A stretch of DNA of 64,000 nucleotides from contig NZ_AP022810.1 of NCBI RefSeq assembly GCF_009731355.2, positions 2,942,001 through 3,006,000 on the forward strand, written 5' to 3'. The DNA comes from Desulfuromonas sp. AOP6. Its GTDB lineage: Bacteria > Desulfobacterota > Desulfuromonadia > Desulfuromonadales > SZUA-540. A program made the position numbers and the translations under genes. Of the stretch, positions 50,992 to 61,652 are shown piece after piece. Within the stretch, counting starts at the first letter, position 1. Each line of letters opens with the position of its first letter. The notes under the pieces are model-generated. The model ran no database searches and had not been told where the DNA came from. It saw only the letters and a program-made list of their open reading frames with translations.

Positions 50992-52110
50992 ATGATCAAA
51001 AACCTGCTCTCCCATGTGCGGCGTGTCGTCATCAAGATCGGCAGCGGTGTCATCTCCACCGAGGAAGGACTCGACCCCGCCGTTATCGCTAACTTGACTG
51101 ACGAAGTCGGCCAACTGATCGACCGCGGCTTTGAGGTTATTCTCGTCTCCTCCGGGGCCGTAGCGGCTGGCAAAGGGGCCCTCGGCATCAGCGGTCGCCC
51201 CCAGACCATCCCCCTGAAGCAGGCAGCCGCCGCTATCGGCCAGACCCGCCTGATGCGCTGCTACAAGGATGCCTTTCTCGAACAGAATCGGACCGTCGCC
51301 CAGGTTTTGCTTACCCGTGACGACCTCGCCAACCGCCGCCGCTACCTGAACGCCCGCAACACGCTGATGACCCTGCTCGACCACCACGTTATCCCCATTA
51401 TCAACGAAAACGATACCGTCGTGGTCGAAGAGATCCGCTTTGGCGACAACGACAACCTGTCCGCCATGGTCACCAACCTGGTGGAAGCCAATCTGCTGGT
51501 CATTCTCTCTGACGTCAACGGCCTGTATGATCGGGATCCACGCAAGGACCCCAAGGCCCAGCTGATCCCCGTGGTCGAACGCATCAGCCCTGAGATCGAG
51601 GCGATGGCCGGCGACAGTGGCACTCTGGGTACCGGTGGCATGGGGACAAAACTCAAGGCCGCCAAAAGAGCCACCCTCTATGGCGTCGGCACGGCCATCA
51701 TCAACGGCACCACTCCCGGCAATCTGCTGCGCCTCTTCGACGGCGAGGAAGTCGGCACCTATTTTCTGCCCGCCCGCAACCGCATGGCGGCAAAAAAACA
51801 CTGGATCGCCTACACCAAGAAGCCGCGGGGCAAGCTCTTCATCGACGAAGGAGCCGTCAAGGCGCTGCTGGAAGGGCACAAGAGTTTGCTCCCTTCAGGA
51901 ATCAAGGGTGTTGAGGGAGGCTTCGACCGCGGCGATGCCGTGCGCCTGTGCACCCTTGCGGGCGAAGAACTCGGCAAAGGAGTCACCAATTACTCTCTTT
52001 CCGAACTACTCCCTATCATGGGGAAAAAATCGTCAGAGATTGAAAAGATTCTCGGCTACAAGTACGGCGACGAGATCGTCCACCGTGACAACCTGGTTCT
52101 CAACAACTGA
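50992..52110 (+). CDS. proB: Glutamate 5-kinase
   Basis: First step of proline synthesis. 372 residues: amino-acid kinase domain (VVIKIGSGVISTEEGLD, SSGAVAAGKGALGI, INENDTVVVEEIRFGDND) and a C-terminal PUA domain (GKLFIDEGAVKALLEGHKSL, partial) from about residue 280. Full length. It follows obg by 75 bp and precedes proA by 76 bp. Confidence 0.97.
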   Translation: MIKNLLSHVRRVVIKIGSGVISTEEGLDPAVIANLTDEVGQLIDRGFEVILVSSGAVAAGKGALGISGRPQTIPLKQAAAAIGQTRLMRCYKDAFLEQNRTVAQVLLTRDDLANRRRYLNARNTLMTLLDHHVIPIINENDTVVVEEIRFGDNDNLSAMVTNLVEANLLVILSDVNGLYDRDPRKDPKAQLIPVVERISPEIEAMAGDSGTLGTGGMGTKLKAAKRATLYGVGTAIINGTTPGNLLRLFDGEEVGTYFLPARNRMAAKKHWIAYTKKPRGKLFIDEGAVKALLEGHKSLLPSGIKGVEGGFDRGDAVRLCTLAGEELGKGVTNYSLSELLPIMGKKSSEIEKILGYKYGDEIVHRDNLVLNN

Positions 52111-52186
52111 TCACATCCTTTGACTATTTGGCCTGGTTCGACAGCCACCGGCGCCTGCAACCGATGCTGAAGACAAGGAGACAACA

Positions 52187-53443
52187 ATGAACATGGCAGA
52201 GCAGATGGTTCAACTGGCCCGCGCGGCCAAGGAGGCCGGCCGCGTCCTGGCGCGACTCTCCTCGGCGGTAAAGGACGACCTGCTGCGGAGCATGGCTGAC
52301 GCCCTGGAACAGAACACTGAAAGCCTGATGACCGCCAACGAGAAGGATCTTGCCGCCGCCCGCGACAAGGGGATGGCGCCGGCCATGGTCGATCGGCTCG
52401 TACTGGATGAAAAACGCATCGGCGCCATGGCCGACGGCCTGCGCGAGGTGGCAGCGCTGCCTGATCCCGTCGGCGAGATTACCGGCATGTGGCGGCGCCC
52501 CAACGGTATTCAGGTCGGCCGGATGCGTATACCCCTGGGGGTCATTGGCATCATCTACGAATCGCGCCCCAATGTCACCGCCGACGCCGCCGGTCTCTGC
52601 CTGAAGAGCGGCAATGCCGTCATCCTGCGCGGAGGTTCCGAGGCCATTCATTCCAACGCGGCCATCGGCGACATCCTGCGCCAGCAGCTGGAAAAGCTGG
52701 GGCTGCCCAAAGCAGCCCTGCAGGTTGTCCCCATAACCGACCGGGCTGCCGTGCTTGAACTGCTCAAGCTTGAAGAGGAGATCGACCTGATCATCCCCCG
52801 CGGGGGCGAAGGACTCATCCGCTTTGTCAGCGAGAACTCCCGCATCCCCGTCATCAAGCACTACAAAGGGGTCTGCCACACCTTCATTGACGCCAGCGCC
52901 GATTTCGACATGGCCGAGAAGATCTGTGTCAATGCCAAGGTGCAGCGCCCCGGTGTCTGCAATGCCATGGAGACCCTGCTCATCCACAAGGACATCGCCG
53001 AGACCTTCGTCCCGCAGATCGCTGCCGTCATGCGCAGCCACGGCGTCGAACTGCGCGGCTGCCCCCTCACCCGTTCGTTTGCGCCCCAGATCAAAGCCGC
53101 GACGGAGGAAGACTGGTCGGCGGAATTTCTCGATCTCATTCTTGCCGTGCGCGTGGTCGACGACCTGGATGAGGCCATCGCCCACATCCAGCGTTACGGT
53201 TCCCTGCATACCGAGACCATCGTCACCCGCGACTACGAGAATTCCCAGCGCTTTCTGCGTGAAGTCAATTCCAGCGTCGTCATGGTCAACGCCTCCTCCC
53301 GTTTTTCCGACGGCAACCAGCTGGGACTGGGGGCGGAGATCGGCATTTCCACCACCAAACTCCATTCTTTCGGCCCCATGGGCCTGGAAGATCTGACCAC
53401 CCGGAAATTCGTCGTGCTTGGCGACGGCCAGGTCAGGGCGTAG
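52187..53443 (+). CDS. proA: Gamma-glutamyl phosphate reductase
   Basis: Second step of proline synthesis: NADPH-dependent reduction of glutamyl phosphate. 418 residues with the aldehyde-dehydrogenase-like pattern: [35 protein letters not shown] and the catalytic cysteine region [14 protein letters not shown]. The start has AAGGAG 6 nt upstream. The gene ends 26 bp before nadD. Confidence 0.97.
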   Translation: MNMAEQMVQLARAAKEAGRVLARLSSAVKDDLLRSMADALEQNTESLMTANEKDLAAARDKGMAPAMVDRLVLDEKRIGAMADGLREVAALPDPVGEITGMWRRPNGIQVGRMRIPLGVIGIIYESRPNVTADAAGLCLKSGNAVILRGGSEAIHSNAAIGDILRQQLEKLGLPKAALQVVPITDRAAVLELLKLEEEIDLIIPRGGEGLIRFVSENSRIPVIKHYKGVCHTFIDASADFDMAEKICVNAKVQRPGVCNAMETLLIHKDIAETFVPQIAAVMRSHGVELRGCPLTRSFAPQIKAATEEDWSAEFLDLILAVRVVDDLDEAIAHIQRYGSLHTETIVTRDYENSQRFLREVNSSVVMVNASSRFSDGNQLGLGAEIGISTTKLHSFGPMGLEDLTTRKFVVLGDGQVRA

Positions 53444-53469
53444 GGAGTGATACCTCAAGTGAAGGCGTT

Positions 53470-54114
53470 ATGAAAACAGGTATCCTGGGGGGCACTTTCA
53501 ATCCCATTCATTACGCCCATCTGCGTATCGCCGAGGAGGTGAGGGAAGTCTGCGGCCTCGACCGCATCCTTTTTCTTCCCGCCGCCACGCCGCCGCACAA
53601 GGAAGTAGCCGCCGACATCGCCTTTGCACACCGTCTGGCCATGGTGAAAGCCGCCATCGCCGACAATCCGTTTTTCGAGGTTTCTGACCTCGAGAATCGC
53701 CGGCCAGGCAAGAGCTATTCCGTCCATACCCTCGAGATTCTGAAAGACGAAATTCCCGGGGACGAGATCTATTTCATTATCGGCATGGATTCCTTTCGCG
53801 ACCTGTCGACCTGGAAGGAATATGCCCGTCTCTTCGAACTCGCCCACATCGTCGTGGCCTCCCGCCCAGGCATAACTACCGCCGATCCGGCCAGCCTCCT
53901 TCCCGTTGCCATCCGGGGGGACTTCTGTTATCATAGCTCCTCCAAAAACCTGAGGCATCGCAACGGGAATCACGTCATTTTTCTGGAAGAGACATTTCTG
54001 GACATCTCCTCGACCGATATCCGTCACCTGATCGCCGGGAGCCGCTCTATCCGCTACCTCCTACCCCGCGCGGTGGAAGAATATATCTTCAAAAAAAGCC
54101 TTTACAGAGGCTAA
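53470..54114 (+). CDS. nadD: Nicotinate-nucleotide adenylyltransferase
   Basis: NAD biosynthesis: adenylates nicotinate mononucleotide. 214 residues: GILGGTFNPIHYAHLRIAEE at the N-terminus (GGTFNPxHxxH nucleotide-binding motif), FLPAATPPHKE, and ISSTDIRHLI near the end. Length typical. Part of the obg-comF run. Confidence 0.96.
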   Translation: MKTGILGGTFNPIHYAHLRIAEEVREVCGLDRILFLPAATPPHKEVAADIAFAHRLAMVKAAIADNPFFEVSDLENRRPGKSYSVHTLEILKDEIPGDEIYFIIGMDSFRDLSTWKEYARLFELAHIVVASRPGITTADPASLLPVAIRGDFCYHSSSKNLRHRNGNHVIFLEETFLDISSTDIRHLIAGSRSIRYLLPRAVEEYIFKKSLYRG

Positions 54115-54131
54115 GAAAGGTTTTCTGACTT

Positions 54132-54512
54132 TTGCAATCCAAAGACCGCGCTATACTGTGTGCAGCCTACGCACTGGAAAAAAAGGCCGTCAACGTCCGC
54201 ATTCTTGAGGTGGAGGGGATTTCCACCCTGACGGATTATCTTGTCATCGCTTCCGGCTCCTCCGATCGTCAGGTGCAAGCCATCGCTGAATCGGTACACC
54301 TTGGTTTGAAAAAGGAGCATTCCACCATGCCTCTTGGCGTGGAAGGTATGAACGAAGGCCGCTGGGTCCTCATCGATTACGGCGATGTCATGGTTCATAT
54401 CTTTCAGGAAAACGTCCGAGCGTTTTACGATCTGGACGGTTTGTGGTCTGAAGTCGCAGAAATTGAGATCCCGGAGAAGTACCACTGGGAGCGCAAGGCA
54501 AGAAGCCGGTGA
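54132..54512 (+). CDS. rsfS: Ribosomal silencing factor RsfS
   Basis: 126 residues from a TTG: LEKKAVNVRILEVEGISTLTDYLVIASG and EGMNEGRWVLIDYGDVMVHIF (parts) identify the RsfS/Iojap family, which binds L14 and blocks subunit joining in starvation. It overlaps rlmH by four bases and follows nadD, the usual order. Confidence 0.95.
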   Translation: MQSKDRAILCAAYALEKKAVNVRILEVEGISTLTDYLVIASGSSDRQVQAIAESVHLGLKKEHSTMPLGVEGMNEGRWVLIDYGDVMVHIFQENVRAFYDLDGLWSEVAEIEIPEKYHWERKARSR

Positions 54513-54982
54513 AACTGCACCTGCTTTGCGTCGGCCGGCTTTCCGAATCCTATTTGCGCGAAGGCGTTGTGGATTTCAGCAGCCGCGTCCAGCGCTATCT
54601 CCCCCTGACAGTCACTGAACTCAGGGAAGAAAAGGGGGGAAAGAAAGCAGATCCTGGCTTTTTCCGGGAGCGGGAAGGGGAGCGACTGCTGGCCCGAATT
54701 ACCAACGAGGCCTTCGTCGTTGCCCTGGATGAAAAAGGGAAGACGCTGCAATCGGAGCAACTGTCCGAGTTCCTCGGGCAGCATATGGTCCAGGGGACCG
54801 GGGAGCTGGCCTTTGTCATTGGCGGCGCCTATGGTCTCAGCGAGGCCGTGAGAAAAAGGGCGAACCTGGTATTGTCCCTGTCGCCCCTGACCTTTACGCA
54901 TCAGATGGCCCGGCTCATTCTGTTCGAGCAACTCTACCGGAGCATGACCATCCTGCGTAACGAGCCCTACCACAATCGCTAA
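54509..54982 (+). CDS. rlmH: 23S rRNA (pseudouridine1915-N3)-methyltransferase
   Basis: 157-residue SPOUT methyltransferase: MKLHLLCVGRLSESYLREG (start), AFVIGGAYGLSEAV (SAM knot) and LFEQLYRSMTILRNEPYHNR (end) are all family hallmarks. The start is GTG, coupled to rsfS (GTGA). Confidence 0.96.
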   Translation: MKLHLLCVGRLSESYLREGVVDFSSRVQRYLPLTVTELREEKGGKKADPGFFREREGERLLARITNEAFVVALDEKGKTLQSEQLSEFLGQHMVQGTGELAFVIGGAYGLSEAVRKRANLVLSLSPLTFTHQMARLILFEQLYRSMTILRNEPYHNR

Positions 54983-55010
54983 GCCGATCTTGTCACAGGA
55001 GACCCGGACC

Positions 55011-55364
55011 ATGGATCAACAGGAACAGGACCGCACCGAAAAGCTGTTGCTTGACCTTCGCCGCAATGTCATGCGCGAAGTCAGCGAAGCCAATGCCGCC
55101 TCCCAGGAACTGGGGACCGACGGGGTCCCCGACATTGGGGATGCCGCCGCCAACAGCTATCATCGGGATGTCCTGATGAATCTTAACGAAGCCCAGCGAC
55201 AGAAGCTGCGTGATATCGACGCCGCCCTTGATCGACTGGCCAGCGGCGAATATGGTATCTGCGTTCGCTGCGAAGAGGAAATAGATCCCCGCCGTTTACT
55301 CGTGCGCCCTTTTTCCCGCTACTGCATCGAGTGCAAATCGGATGTTGAAAAATTTGGCGAATAG
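55011..55364 (+). CDS. DksA/TraR family C4 zinc-finger protein
   Basis: 117 residues with a coiled helix region and the C4 finger CVRCEEEIDPRRLLVRP...YCIECK (four cysteines at about 83, 86, 104 and 107). The ATG at 55011 with AGGAG 9 nt upstream is preferred over a TTG at 54990. Family members bind RNA polymerase in the stringent response. It lies in the rlmH-lapB interval, plausibly co-transcribed. Confidence 0.92.
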   Translation: MDQQEQDRTEKLLLDLRRNVMREVSEANAASQELGTDGVPDIGDAAANSYHRDVLMNLNEAQRQKLRDIDAALDRLASGEYGICVRCEEEIDPRRLLVRPFSRYCIECKSDVEKFGE

Positions 55365-55412
55365 CCCGCTTACCCTTTGGTGACCCTTCGGGACCCAGCC
55401 CAGGAGAAGAAC

Positions 55413-56792
55413 ATGACTCTCATGGCCTTTTTATTGCTCATCATCTTGTTTCTTGTTTTTTTCATCTACTTCCTGGGTCTCAACCCTCAGGATATCACCC
55501 TCTTTTTCCTGCCCGACCAGTCACTGACCTATCCCGTGGCCATTGTTGTGGTGGGAGCCGTTCTTTTCGGGCTGATTCTGGGCTACGGCGCCTATATCTA
55601 CAGCACCTTTGCCGGTTTTTTCAAAAACTGGCGCAAGGACCGCGTTGAGAAGAAAAACAAGGAGGTCACCTCCCTCTATCGTGAAGGGGTGGGACGCCTT
55701 CTCTCCGGCGACGTTAAAAAGGCCCACGCCCTGCTGCAGAAAACTCTCGACCGAGATCCGTCCCGCGTGGAGACCTACATCGCGCTGGCCAGTGCCTACA
55801 TCCAGGAGGGCGAGCCCCGGGAAGCTATCAACCTGCTCCTGAAGGCCAAAAATATTGACTCGCGGAACCTCGAAATCTTTTTCAAAATGGCCAACACCTA
55901 CGAAGAGATGGGCCTTCTAGACGACGCCGCGCTGGCCTATCAGGAGATCATCGCCCTGGAGAGCGACAACCGCAAGGCGCTGAGAGCCCTGCGTGACATC
56001 CATGTCAACAGTCAGCGCTGGCAGGAGGCCCTGGAATTGCAGAAACGCCTGATGAAAGTCGGGGTCAGCAAGAATCGTCTGGAAGATGAAAAAGCCAAGC
56101 TTCTTTTTATCCGTTACGAAGTGGCCGCACAGGATATTGCCGCGGGCAAGGGCGCTGAAGCCAAGGATGCTCTCAAGGACATCATCCGACAGGACTCCAC
56201 TTTCACGCCGGCCCGGGTTTCCCTTGGCGACATCTACCAGGCTGAGAACAGAGCCGAAGAGGCCTCCCGTGTATGGCAGGAGGGCTATAAGTCTCTATCC
56301 AAGAGCATCTTCCTGTCCCGACTGGAAGAACTCTATATCGGCGAGGAAGATCCTTCCACGCTGCTCTCTTTTTATCGCTCCATTATTGTGGAAAATCCGC
56401 AGGACCTTTTGCTCCGACTCTTTTACGGTCGACTCTGCCTGCGCCTCGAAATGGTAGATGAAGCTCTTGAAAATCTCTATGCCGTCGAAAGCTCCGGGAT
56501 TGAATTTTCCCAGCTGCACAGCCTGCTGGCCGAAGCTCACCGCCGCCGCAAACGTTTTGACGATGCCATTCGCGAGTATCAGAAAGCCCTCGGGATCAAT
56601 GCCCATCTCAACTTTGGCTATGTGTGTGAAGAGTGCGGGGAAGAAGAGTCGAGCTGGAAGAGCCGCTGCCCCCATTGCGGGACCTGGGGCAGCTTTGCCC
56701 TGCCTAACCGCTCCTTGATCACCGGGGCTCGCCCCCTGGAAGTGCGTGAAATCCATCACGGGGAGAGAGAGGCATGGCAGGAAGAAGAGTAA
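55413..56792 (+). CDS. LapB-like TPR protein with N-terminal LapA-like membrane domain
   Basis: 459 residues. Two N-terminal membrane segments (about 3-22 and 45-70) with [21 protein letters not shown] between them resemble LapA (DUF1049). Five or more TPR-like repeats follow (residues 90-400), and a C-terminal rubredoxin-like metal site closes it ([23 protein letters not shown], four cysteines). In E. coli LapA and LapB are separate; LapB adjusts LPS synthesis through FtsH/LpxC. Here they appear fused. Overlaps gpmI by 19 bp. No lpx gene adjoins it. Confidence 0.88.
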   Translation: MTLMAFLLLIILFLVFFIYFLGLNPQDITLFFLPDQSLTYPVAIVVVGAVLFGLILGYGAYIYSTFAGFFKNWRKDRVEKKNKEVTSLYREGVGRLLSGDVKKAHALLQKTLDRDPSRVETYIALASAYIQEGEPREAINLLLKAKNIDSRNLEIFFKMANTYEEMGLLDDAALAYQEIIALESDNRKALRALRDIHVNSQRWQEALELQKRLMKVGVSKNRLEDEKAKLLFIRYEVAAQDIAAGKGAEAKDALKDIIRQDSTFTPARVSLGDIYQAENRAEEASRVWQEGYKSLSKSIFLSRLEELYIGEEDPSTLLSFYRSIIVENPQDLLLRLFYGRLCLRLEMVDEALENLYAVESSGIEFSQLHSLLAEAHRRRKRFDDAIREYQKALGINAHLNFGYVCEECGEEESSWKSRCPHCGTWGSFALPNRSLITGARPLEVREIHHGEREAWQEEE

Positions 56793-58327
56793 AAAGACCG
56801 CTCGCCCTGGTCATTCTCGATGGCTGGGGTCTTAACGACGAGTGCGACAATAATGCCGTCTGCCAGGCGAAAAAACCGGTTCTCGACGGTCTGTTCAGGC
56901 GCTATCCTTCCACCCGCCTGACTACCTCGGGACTGGCTGTTGGTCTGCCCGAGGGCCAGATGGGAAACTCGGAAGTCGGGCATCTTAACATCGGGGCCGG
57001 CCGCATTGTCTACCAGGACTTCACCCGTATCAGCAAAAGCATCAGCGATGGTGATTTTTTCCAAAACCCCGTCCTCCAGCAGGTGCTGGAAAAGGTCAAA
57101 CACCGCGGGGGCAAACTGCACCTCATGGGTCTGCTCTCCGACGGCGGTGTCCATTCCCACAACACGCATCTCTACGCTCTGGTACAGATGGCCAAGACCG
57201 TCGGTCTTACCCAGGTCTGCATTCATGCCTTTTTAGACGGGCGTGACACCCCTCCCAAAAGCGGGGCCGGCTATCTTCTCGATCTGGAAAAGGAGCTGGC
57301 GACCCTCGGGATTGGTCGGGTGGCGACCATCTGCGGACGTTTCTACGCCATGGATCGTGATAATCGCTGGGATCGGGTCGAAAAAGCCTATCGTGCCCTT
57401 ACCCTTGGCGAGGGAAAATGCTCGAAATCGAGCGCCGCGGCCATCGAAGAGGCCTATGCGGCCGGACAAACGGACGAATTTGTCGAACCCCGCGTCATCG
57501 TGCCAAACGGTCAGACCGCCTGCACTGTAGATCCTGACGACGGCATTATTTTCTTCAACTTCCGTGCAGACCGTGCCCGCGAAATCACGCGCGCTTTCAC
57601 GGACACTGGATTTTCAGGATTTACGCGGACCAAAAGCCCGGCACTCAGCGACTTTGTCTGCATGACCGAGTACGATGAAACGTTTGAACTGCCCGTGGCT
57701 TTTCCGCCCGAAAGCTATGCCAACCTGTTGGGCGAGGTCGTCTCCCATGCCGGTCTGACGCAACTGCGCATCGCCGAGACGGAAAAATACGCACATGTTA
57801 CTTTTTTCTTCAACGGTGGCAGTGAAAAGCCCTTTCAAGGCGAAGACCGGGTTCTCATCCCCTCCCCCCAAGATGTGGCCACCTACGACCTGAAACCCGC
57901 CATGAGCGCCCCGGCGGTCACCGATGAGGTCGTCGATCGTGTGATGTCTGGCAAGTATGACTTCATCGTTCTCAATTTTGCCAACCCCGACATGGTCGGC
58001 CACACCGGCAATCTCGAAGCTGCCACCACGGCCATGGAAACGGTTGACGCCTGCCTTGGCCGTGTCGTGGAAACCGTTCTCCGAGCCGGAGGCTGCCTGC
58101 TGATCACAGCTGATCACGGCAACTGCGAACAGATGACAGACCGTAGCGGCCATCCGCACACGGCCCACACCGCCAATCCTGTCCCTCTGCTGCTGGTTGA
58201 TCCTGACCTGTCCGGTGCCACTCTGCGAGAGGGAATTCTCGCCGATCTGGCTCCAACTATTTTGTCACTTCTGCAACTTGAGAAGCCGGACGAAATGACG
58301 GGAAAAAACCTTCTGATGCCTCAATAA
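56774..58327 (+). CDS. gpmI: 2,3-bisphosphoglycerate-independent phosphoglycerate mutase
   Basis: 517-residue alkaline-phosphatase-fold enzyme of glycolysis. ALVILDGWG (first metal Asp16), [17 protein letters not shown] (catalytic Ser66) and [11 protein letters not shown] (second metal site) are present, as is [11 protein letters not shown]. Length usual (about 510). The start overlaps the LapB-like gene by 19 bp. Confidence 0.96.
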   Translation: MAGRRVKRPLALVILDGWGLNDECDNNAVCQAKKPVLDGLFRRYPSTRLTTSGLAVGLPEGQMGNSEVGHLNIGAGRIVYQDFTRISKSISDGDFFQNPVLQQVLEKVKHRGGKLHLMGLLSDGGVHSHNTHLYALVQMAKTVGLTQVCIHAFLDGRDTPPKSGAGYLLDLEKELATLGIGRVATICGRFYAMDRDNRWDRVEKAYRALTLGEGKCSKSSAAAIEEAYAAGQTDEFVEPRVIVPNGQTACTVDPDDGIIFFNFRADRAREITRAFTDTGFSGFTRTKSPALSDFVCMTEYDETFELPVAFPPESYANLLGEVVSHAGLTQLRIAETEKYAHVTFFFNGGSEKPFQGEDRVLIPSPQDVATYDLKPAMSAPAVTDEVVDRVMSGKYDFIVLNFANPDMVGHTGNLEAATTAMETVDACLGRVVETVLRAGGCLLITADHGNCEQMTDRSGHPHTAHTANPVPLLLVDPDLSGATLREGILADLAPTILSLLQLEKPDEMTGKNLLMPQ

Positions 58328-58345
58328 AACGCCCCGCTGCAAACC

Positions 58346-59122
58346 ATGAGCTTCGACCGCCACTTTTTTTTCAGGGGCTTTCGTCCCTTCTGGACAGGCC
58401 TTCGGGGCGAGATAGGCGGCCTTCTCGATCGCCTTCTACCCGTTACCTGCGCCTTTTGCGGCACCCTGCTCGACAGCAGCCATCAACCAACCCTGTGCCC
58501 ATCTTGCCTGAATACCCTGAACTGCGAAAAACCGCCGTCCTGTCCTCGCTGCGCCCTGCCTTTTCCTGACTTCGGCGGCAGCGATCATCTCTGTGGAAAT
58601 TGCCAACGCCAACCGCCCCCCTTCAGGGCCGTCTGTGCCCTGGGCGTCTATGAAGGACCACTGCGCCAGGCCATTCACCGTTTCAAATATCAGCAGGATT
58701 TCACCCTGGCCACCCCCTTGGGGCATCTCCTGAGCGAAGCCATCACGGGCCAACACCCTTCACACCACCATCTGATTCTTCCCGTCCCCTTGCACCCCCG
58801 TCGGCTGCGTCAGCGAACCTTCAACCAATCCCTGCTATTGGCCCGGGTTATAGGGAATCTGAGCGGCATCCCGGTGGCCGCCAACCTGCTGCGCCGCGTT
58901 ATGCACACACCTTCCCAACAGGGCTTGTCTCTGGATGACCGCCGCCATAATCTTATCAATGCCTTTGCGCTTCACTCAAAACTGAGTGGTCAGTCGGTTC
59001 TGCTGGTCGACGACGTCATGACGTCTGGGGCGACGGTGGCAGCCTGCACCAACGCCCTGCTGGAAAATGGCGCCCAAACAGTGGATGTTGCCATTCTGGG
59101 TCGCGCTGCCAAAAGTCTTTAA
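58346..59122 (+). CDS. ComF family protein (phosphoribosyltransferase-like)
   Basis: 258 residues: an N-terminal zinc-ribbon (CAFCGTL, CPSCLNTL, CPRCALPF, CGNCQRQ) and a C-terminal PRTase-like domain with the PRPP-type loop VLLVDDVMTSGATV. ComF is linked to DNA uptake in competent bacteria, but many carriers are not known to be competent. It lies 18 bp after gpmI and ends the long operon. Confidence 0.93.
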   Translation: MSFDRHFFFRGFRPFWTGLRGEIGGLLDRLLPVTCAFCGTLLDSSHQPTLCPSCLNTLNCEKPPSCPRCALPFPDFGGSDHLCGNCQRQPPPFRAVCALGVYEGPLRQAIHRFKYQQDFTLATPLGHLLSEAITGQHPSHHHLILPVPLHPRRLRQRTFNQSLLLARVIGNLSGIPVAANLLRRVMHTPSQQGLSLDDRRHNLINAFALHSKLSGQSVLLVDDVMTSGATVAACTNALLENGAQTVDVAILGRAAKSL

Positions 59123-59283
59123 AACATCAGTGATTTTCTACTTCATGAGAAAGCAGACCTATGCTATAAGGTTTCTTGATCGTTCTTCTTTCCTTTTGCA
59201 GAGACAGGCGCGGTCAATGATCTCCCTGGCGACAGACCACTAAACAGCGGCCGACCAGCTAGACCATTATAGAGGAAGTCCCT

Positions 59284-60759
59284 ATGCCCAACCTCCTCGG
59301 CTCCCTTGGCCTTGAACATGTCCTGCAGACCATCCCCAGCGGCCTGTTTCTGGTCGACCCCAACCGCGTTATTGTCTATTGGAACGCTGAAGCCGAGCGC
59401 CTGACCGGGTATGCTGCCCATGAAATCATCGGCAAGCCCTGCACGGCCCTGGAGGGAATCGAATGCGATCTTACCTGTGGCCTGTTCAGCGACACCCTGC
59501 CCAAGCCGATTATCGGCGCGCGATGCACCATCAAAACCCGCAGCGGCGCTCCATTGGTCATGTGCAAAAATATTGACTATCTCAGAGACGAGCATGGCCG
59601 CATTGTCGGTGGCATCGAGTCTTTTATCGATCTCAGCAAACAGATTGAGCTTGAACAGCAATTACGCGAGCAGACGGTCCACCTCGAATCCACCGTACGG
59701 CAGCGCACCCTTGAGCTGGAAACCGAACGCACGCGTCTGATCACCGCCCTCGACGCCATGACGGACTTCGCCTACATCGCCTCTGCCGACTATCAGGTGC
59801 AGTTTATGAACAAAGCCATGCGCGAGGCTTTTGGTCCGTACCAGAATCGTCCATGCTACGTGGCTCTACTTGATCGCCAGGATCCCTGTCCGCATTGCCC
59901 CATGCAGCGTGTGCTGGCCGGCGAAACGGTCAAGGAAGAACGTTTTCATTCAGCCAATGGCCGCACCTTTGAGATCATCCATACGCCGCTGATCACCTCT
60001 GACGGCAGCACCCAGAAGATGGCCGTTTTTCGTGACATAACCGAGCGCAAGGCCGCCGAAGAGAAACTTCGCCACGCCAATCGTGAGCTCGATGCTTTTG
60101 TCTACACCGTCTCCCACGACCTGAAGACTCCCTTGACGCCCATTCTCGGCTACGCCGATTTTCTCCGCGAGGAATACGCCGACACACTCGACGAGCGCGC
60201 CCTGAATATACTGGCAGAGATAGAAGGACAGGGGCGCAAGATGTTGGCGCTGATGGAAGACGTTCTGACCCTCGCTCGACTGGGGCGGGTAGAGCCCCCG
60301 CGGAACCCGGTCGACCTCAATCGCATCATGCAAGACATATTGGATGATTACCACGCTTTGCGGCAAGAAATGAACGTGGGTATCCACATTGATCCCCTGC
60401 CCGCTCTTCGTATTCCCGAAACACTGCTGTCATCCCTTCTCTCCAACCTTATCGGCAATGCCCTGCGCTACGGAGCCGAACCGGGCGGCTCCATCGAAGT
60501 CGGCTGCATCAGTCAGAACAGCACGCACCACGTCTTCGTCCGCGATCATGGACCAGGACTGGACGATGAAGACAAAGCCCATATTTTCGACCTTTTTTAC
60601 CGCTCCAGGGTCGCCCGCAACAGACCAGGCACGGGAATCGGCCTGACCACCGCCAGAAAAATCATGAGTCTTTATGAGGGGCAGATTCGTGTGGAGGACA
60701 CACCGGGAGGGGGCTGCACCTTTTGGCTCGATTTCCCAACCTGCGACGAGTCTATTTAA
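59284..60759 (+). CDS. PAS-domain sensor histidine kinase (orphan, soluble)
   Basis: 491 residues, no membrane helix. Two PAS domains (about 8-115 and 155-250) precede a HisKA domain with phosphoacceptor His278 (VSHDLKTPLTPILGY) and a HATPase_c domain (NLIGNALRYGAE, DHGPGLDDED, GTGIGLTTARKI). The second PAS has a CPHCPMQ pair that might bind metal or haem; this is only a possibility. No response regulator is next to it, so the partner is elsewhere. Confidence 0.93.
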   Translation: MPNLLGSLGLEHVLQTIPSGLFLVDPNRVIVYWNAEAERLTGYAAHEIIGKPCTALEGIECDLTCGLFSDTLPKPIIGARCTIKTRSGAPLVMCKNIDYLRDEHGRIVGGIESFIDLSKQIELEQQLREQTVHLESTVRQRTLELETERTRLITALDAMTDFAYIASADYQVQFMNKAMREAFGPYQNRPCYVALLDRQDPCPHCPMQRVLAGETVKEERFHSANGRTFEIIHTPLITSDGSTQKMAVFRDITERKAAEEKLRHANRELDAFVYTVSHDLKTPLTPILGYADFLREEYADTLDERALNILAEIEGQGRKMLALMEDVLTLARLGRVEPPRNPVDLNRIMQDILDDYHALRQEMNVGIHIDPLPALRIPETLLSSLLSNLIGNALRYGAEPGGSIEVGCISQNSTHHVFVRDHGPGLDDEDKAHIFDLFYRSRVARNRPGTGIGLTTARKIMSLYEGQIRVEDTPGGGCTFWLDFPTCDESI

Positions 60760-60800
60760 GTTCAAGGTTTTTTACCTCAATTTTTGCCTATAGGATATTT

Positions 60801-61424
60801 ATGGACCGTTTGTTCAAAGGACACATGAAGTTCAGGGAAGAAGACTTTGAAGGCCATCGCGAACTCTTCAAGGAGCTGGGCAGAACGCAGAAACCCCACA
60901 CCCTGTTCATTGGCTGTTCAGACTCGCGGGTTGTCCCCAACCTGATAACCCAGACCCACCCCGGCGAACTCTTTATCGTCCGCAACGTCGCCAATATCGT
61001 GCCTCCCTACCGACAGACCGAAGAATATGTGGCCACCACCTCGGCCATCGAATATGCCGTGCAGGCCCTGGAAGTTGACACCATTGTCATCTGCGGCCAC
61101 TCCAACTGCGGCGGCTGCGCGGCCCTGAACCTGCCGCCGGCAAAGCTGGACCACCTGCCTCATGTGCGCAAATGGCTCGAGGTTTCCAAAGAAGTAAAAG
61201 GCCGGGTCGATCGCCTGATGACGGACGATTCCCCCGAAGAACGAGAGTGGCTTACGGAGCAGATCAACATTCTGGTCCAGATGCGAAATCTTTTGACCTA
61301 CCCCTATATTGAAGAGAAATACCGCAAAGGCACCTTGAACATCTATGGATGGCACTACATCATTGAAACCGGTGAAATCTATAATTTCAACGACGCCAAA
61401 GAAGTTTTTGAGTTGGTCAGCTGA
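60801..61424 (+). CDS. Beta-carbonic anhydrase
   Basis: 207 residues with all zinc and catalytic residues: Cys39 and the Asp41-x-Arg43 pair (CSDSR), His101 and Cys104 (CGHSNCGGC). It interconverts CO2 and bicarbonate. The start is the ATG at 60801 with AGGA 6 nt upstream; the frame opens further upstream into the kinase gene and is rejected. A large hairpin follows the stop codon. No transporter adjoins. Confidence 0.96.
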   Translation: MDRLFKGHMKFREEDFEGHRELFKELGRTQKPHTLFIGCSDSRVVPNLITQTHPGELFIVRNVANIVPPYRQTEEYVATTSAIEYAVQALEVDTIVICGHSNCGGCAALNLPPAKLDHLPHVRKWLEVSKEVKGRVDRLMTDDSPEEREWLTEQINILVQMRNLLTYPYIEEKYRKGTLNIYGWHYIIETGEIYNFNDAKEVFELVS

Positions 61425-61430
61425 CTGCTT

Positions 61431-61468
61431 CTAGCGGGCCTGTTGCTTAACGACAGCAGGCCCGCTAG
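61431..61468 (+). terminator. Perfect 12-bp hairpin after the carbonic anhydrase gene
   Basis: CTAGCGGGCCTG and CAGGCCCGCTAG with a 14-nt loop, 6 bp after the stop codon. There is no T-tract, so it may only stabilise the 3' end. Confidence 0.45.
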
Positions 61469-61652
61469 CAAAACACCTCCTCCCGAACCAATATTCCGCT
61501 CCCTCCCGACCCACCACCCTCCGGCACCCATAAGCGAAAACAATGGCCAGTCCATCCCTTAAATAGTATAATTTACCTTGACTATTACCCGGCGAGTGAT
61601 AGATTACCTCTGCAAAGTCCTAAATGATCTGCCGCCATTAAAGGAGGGTCTC

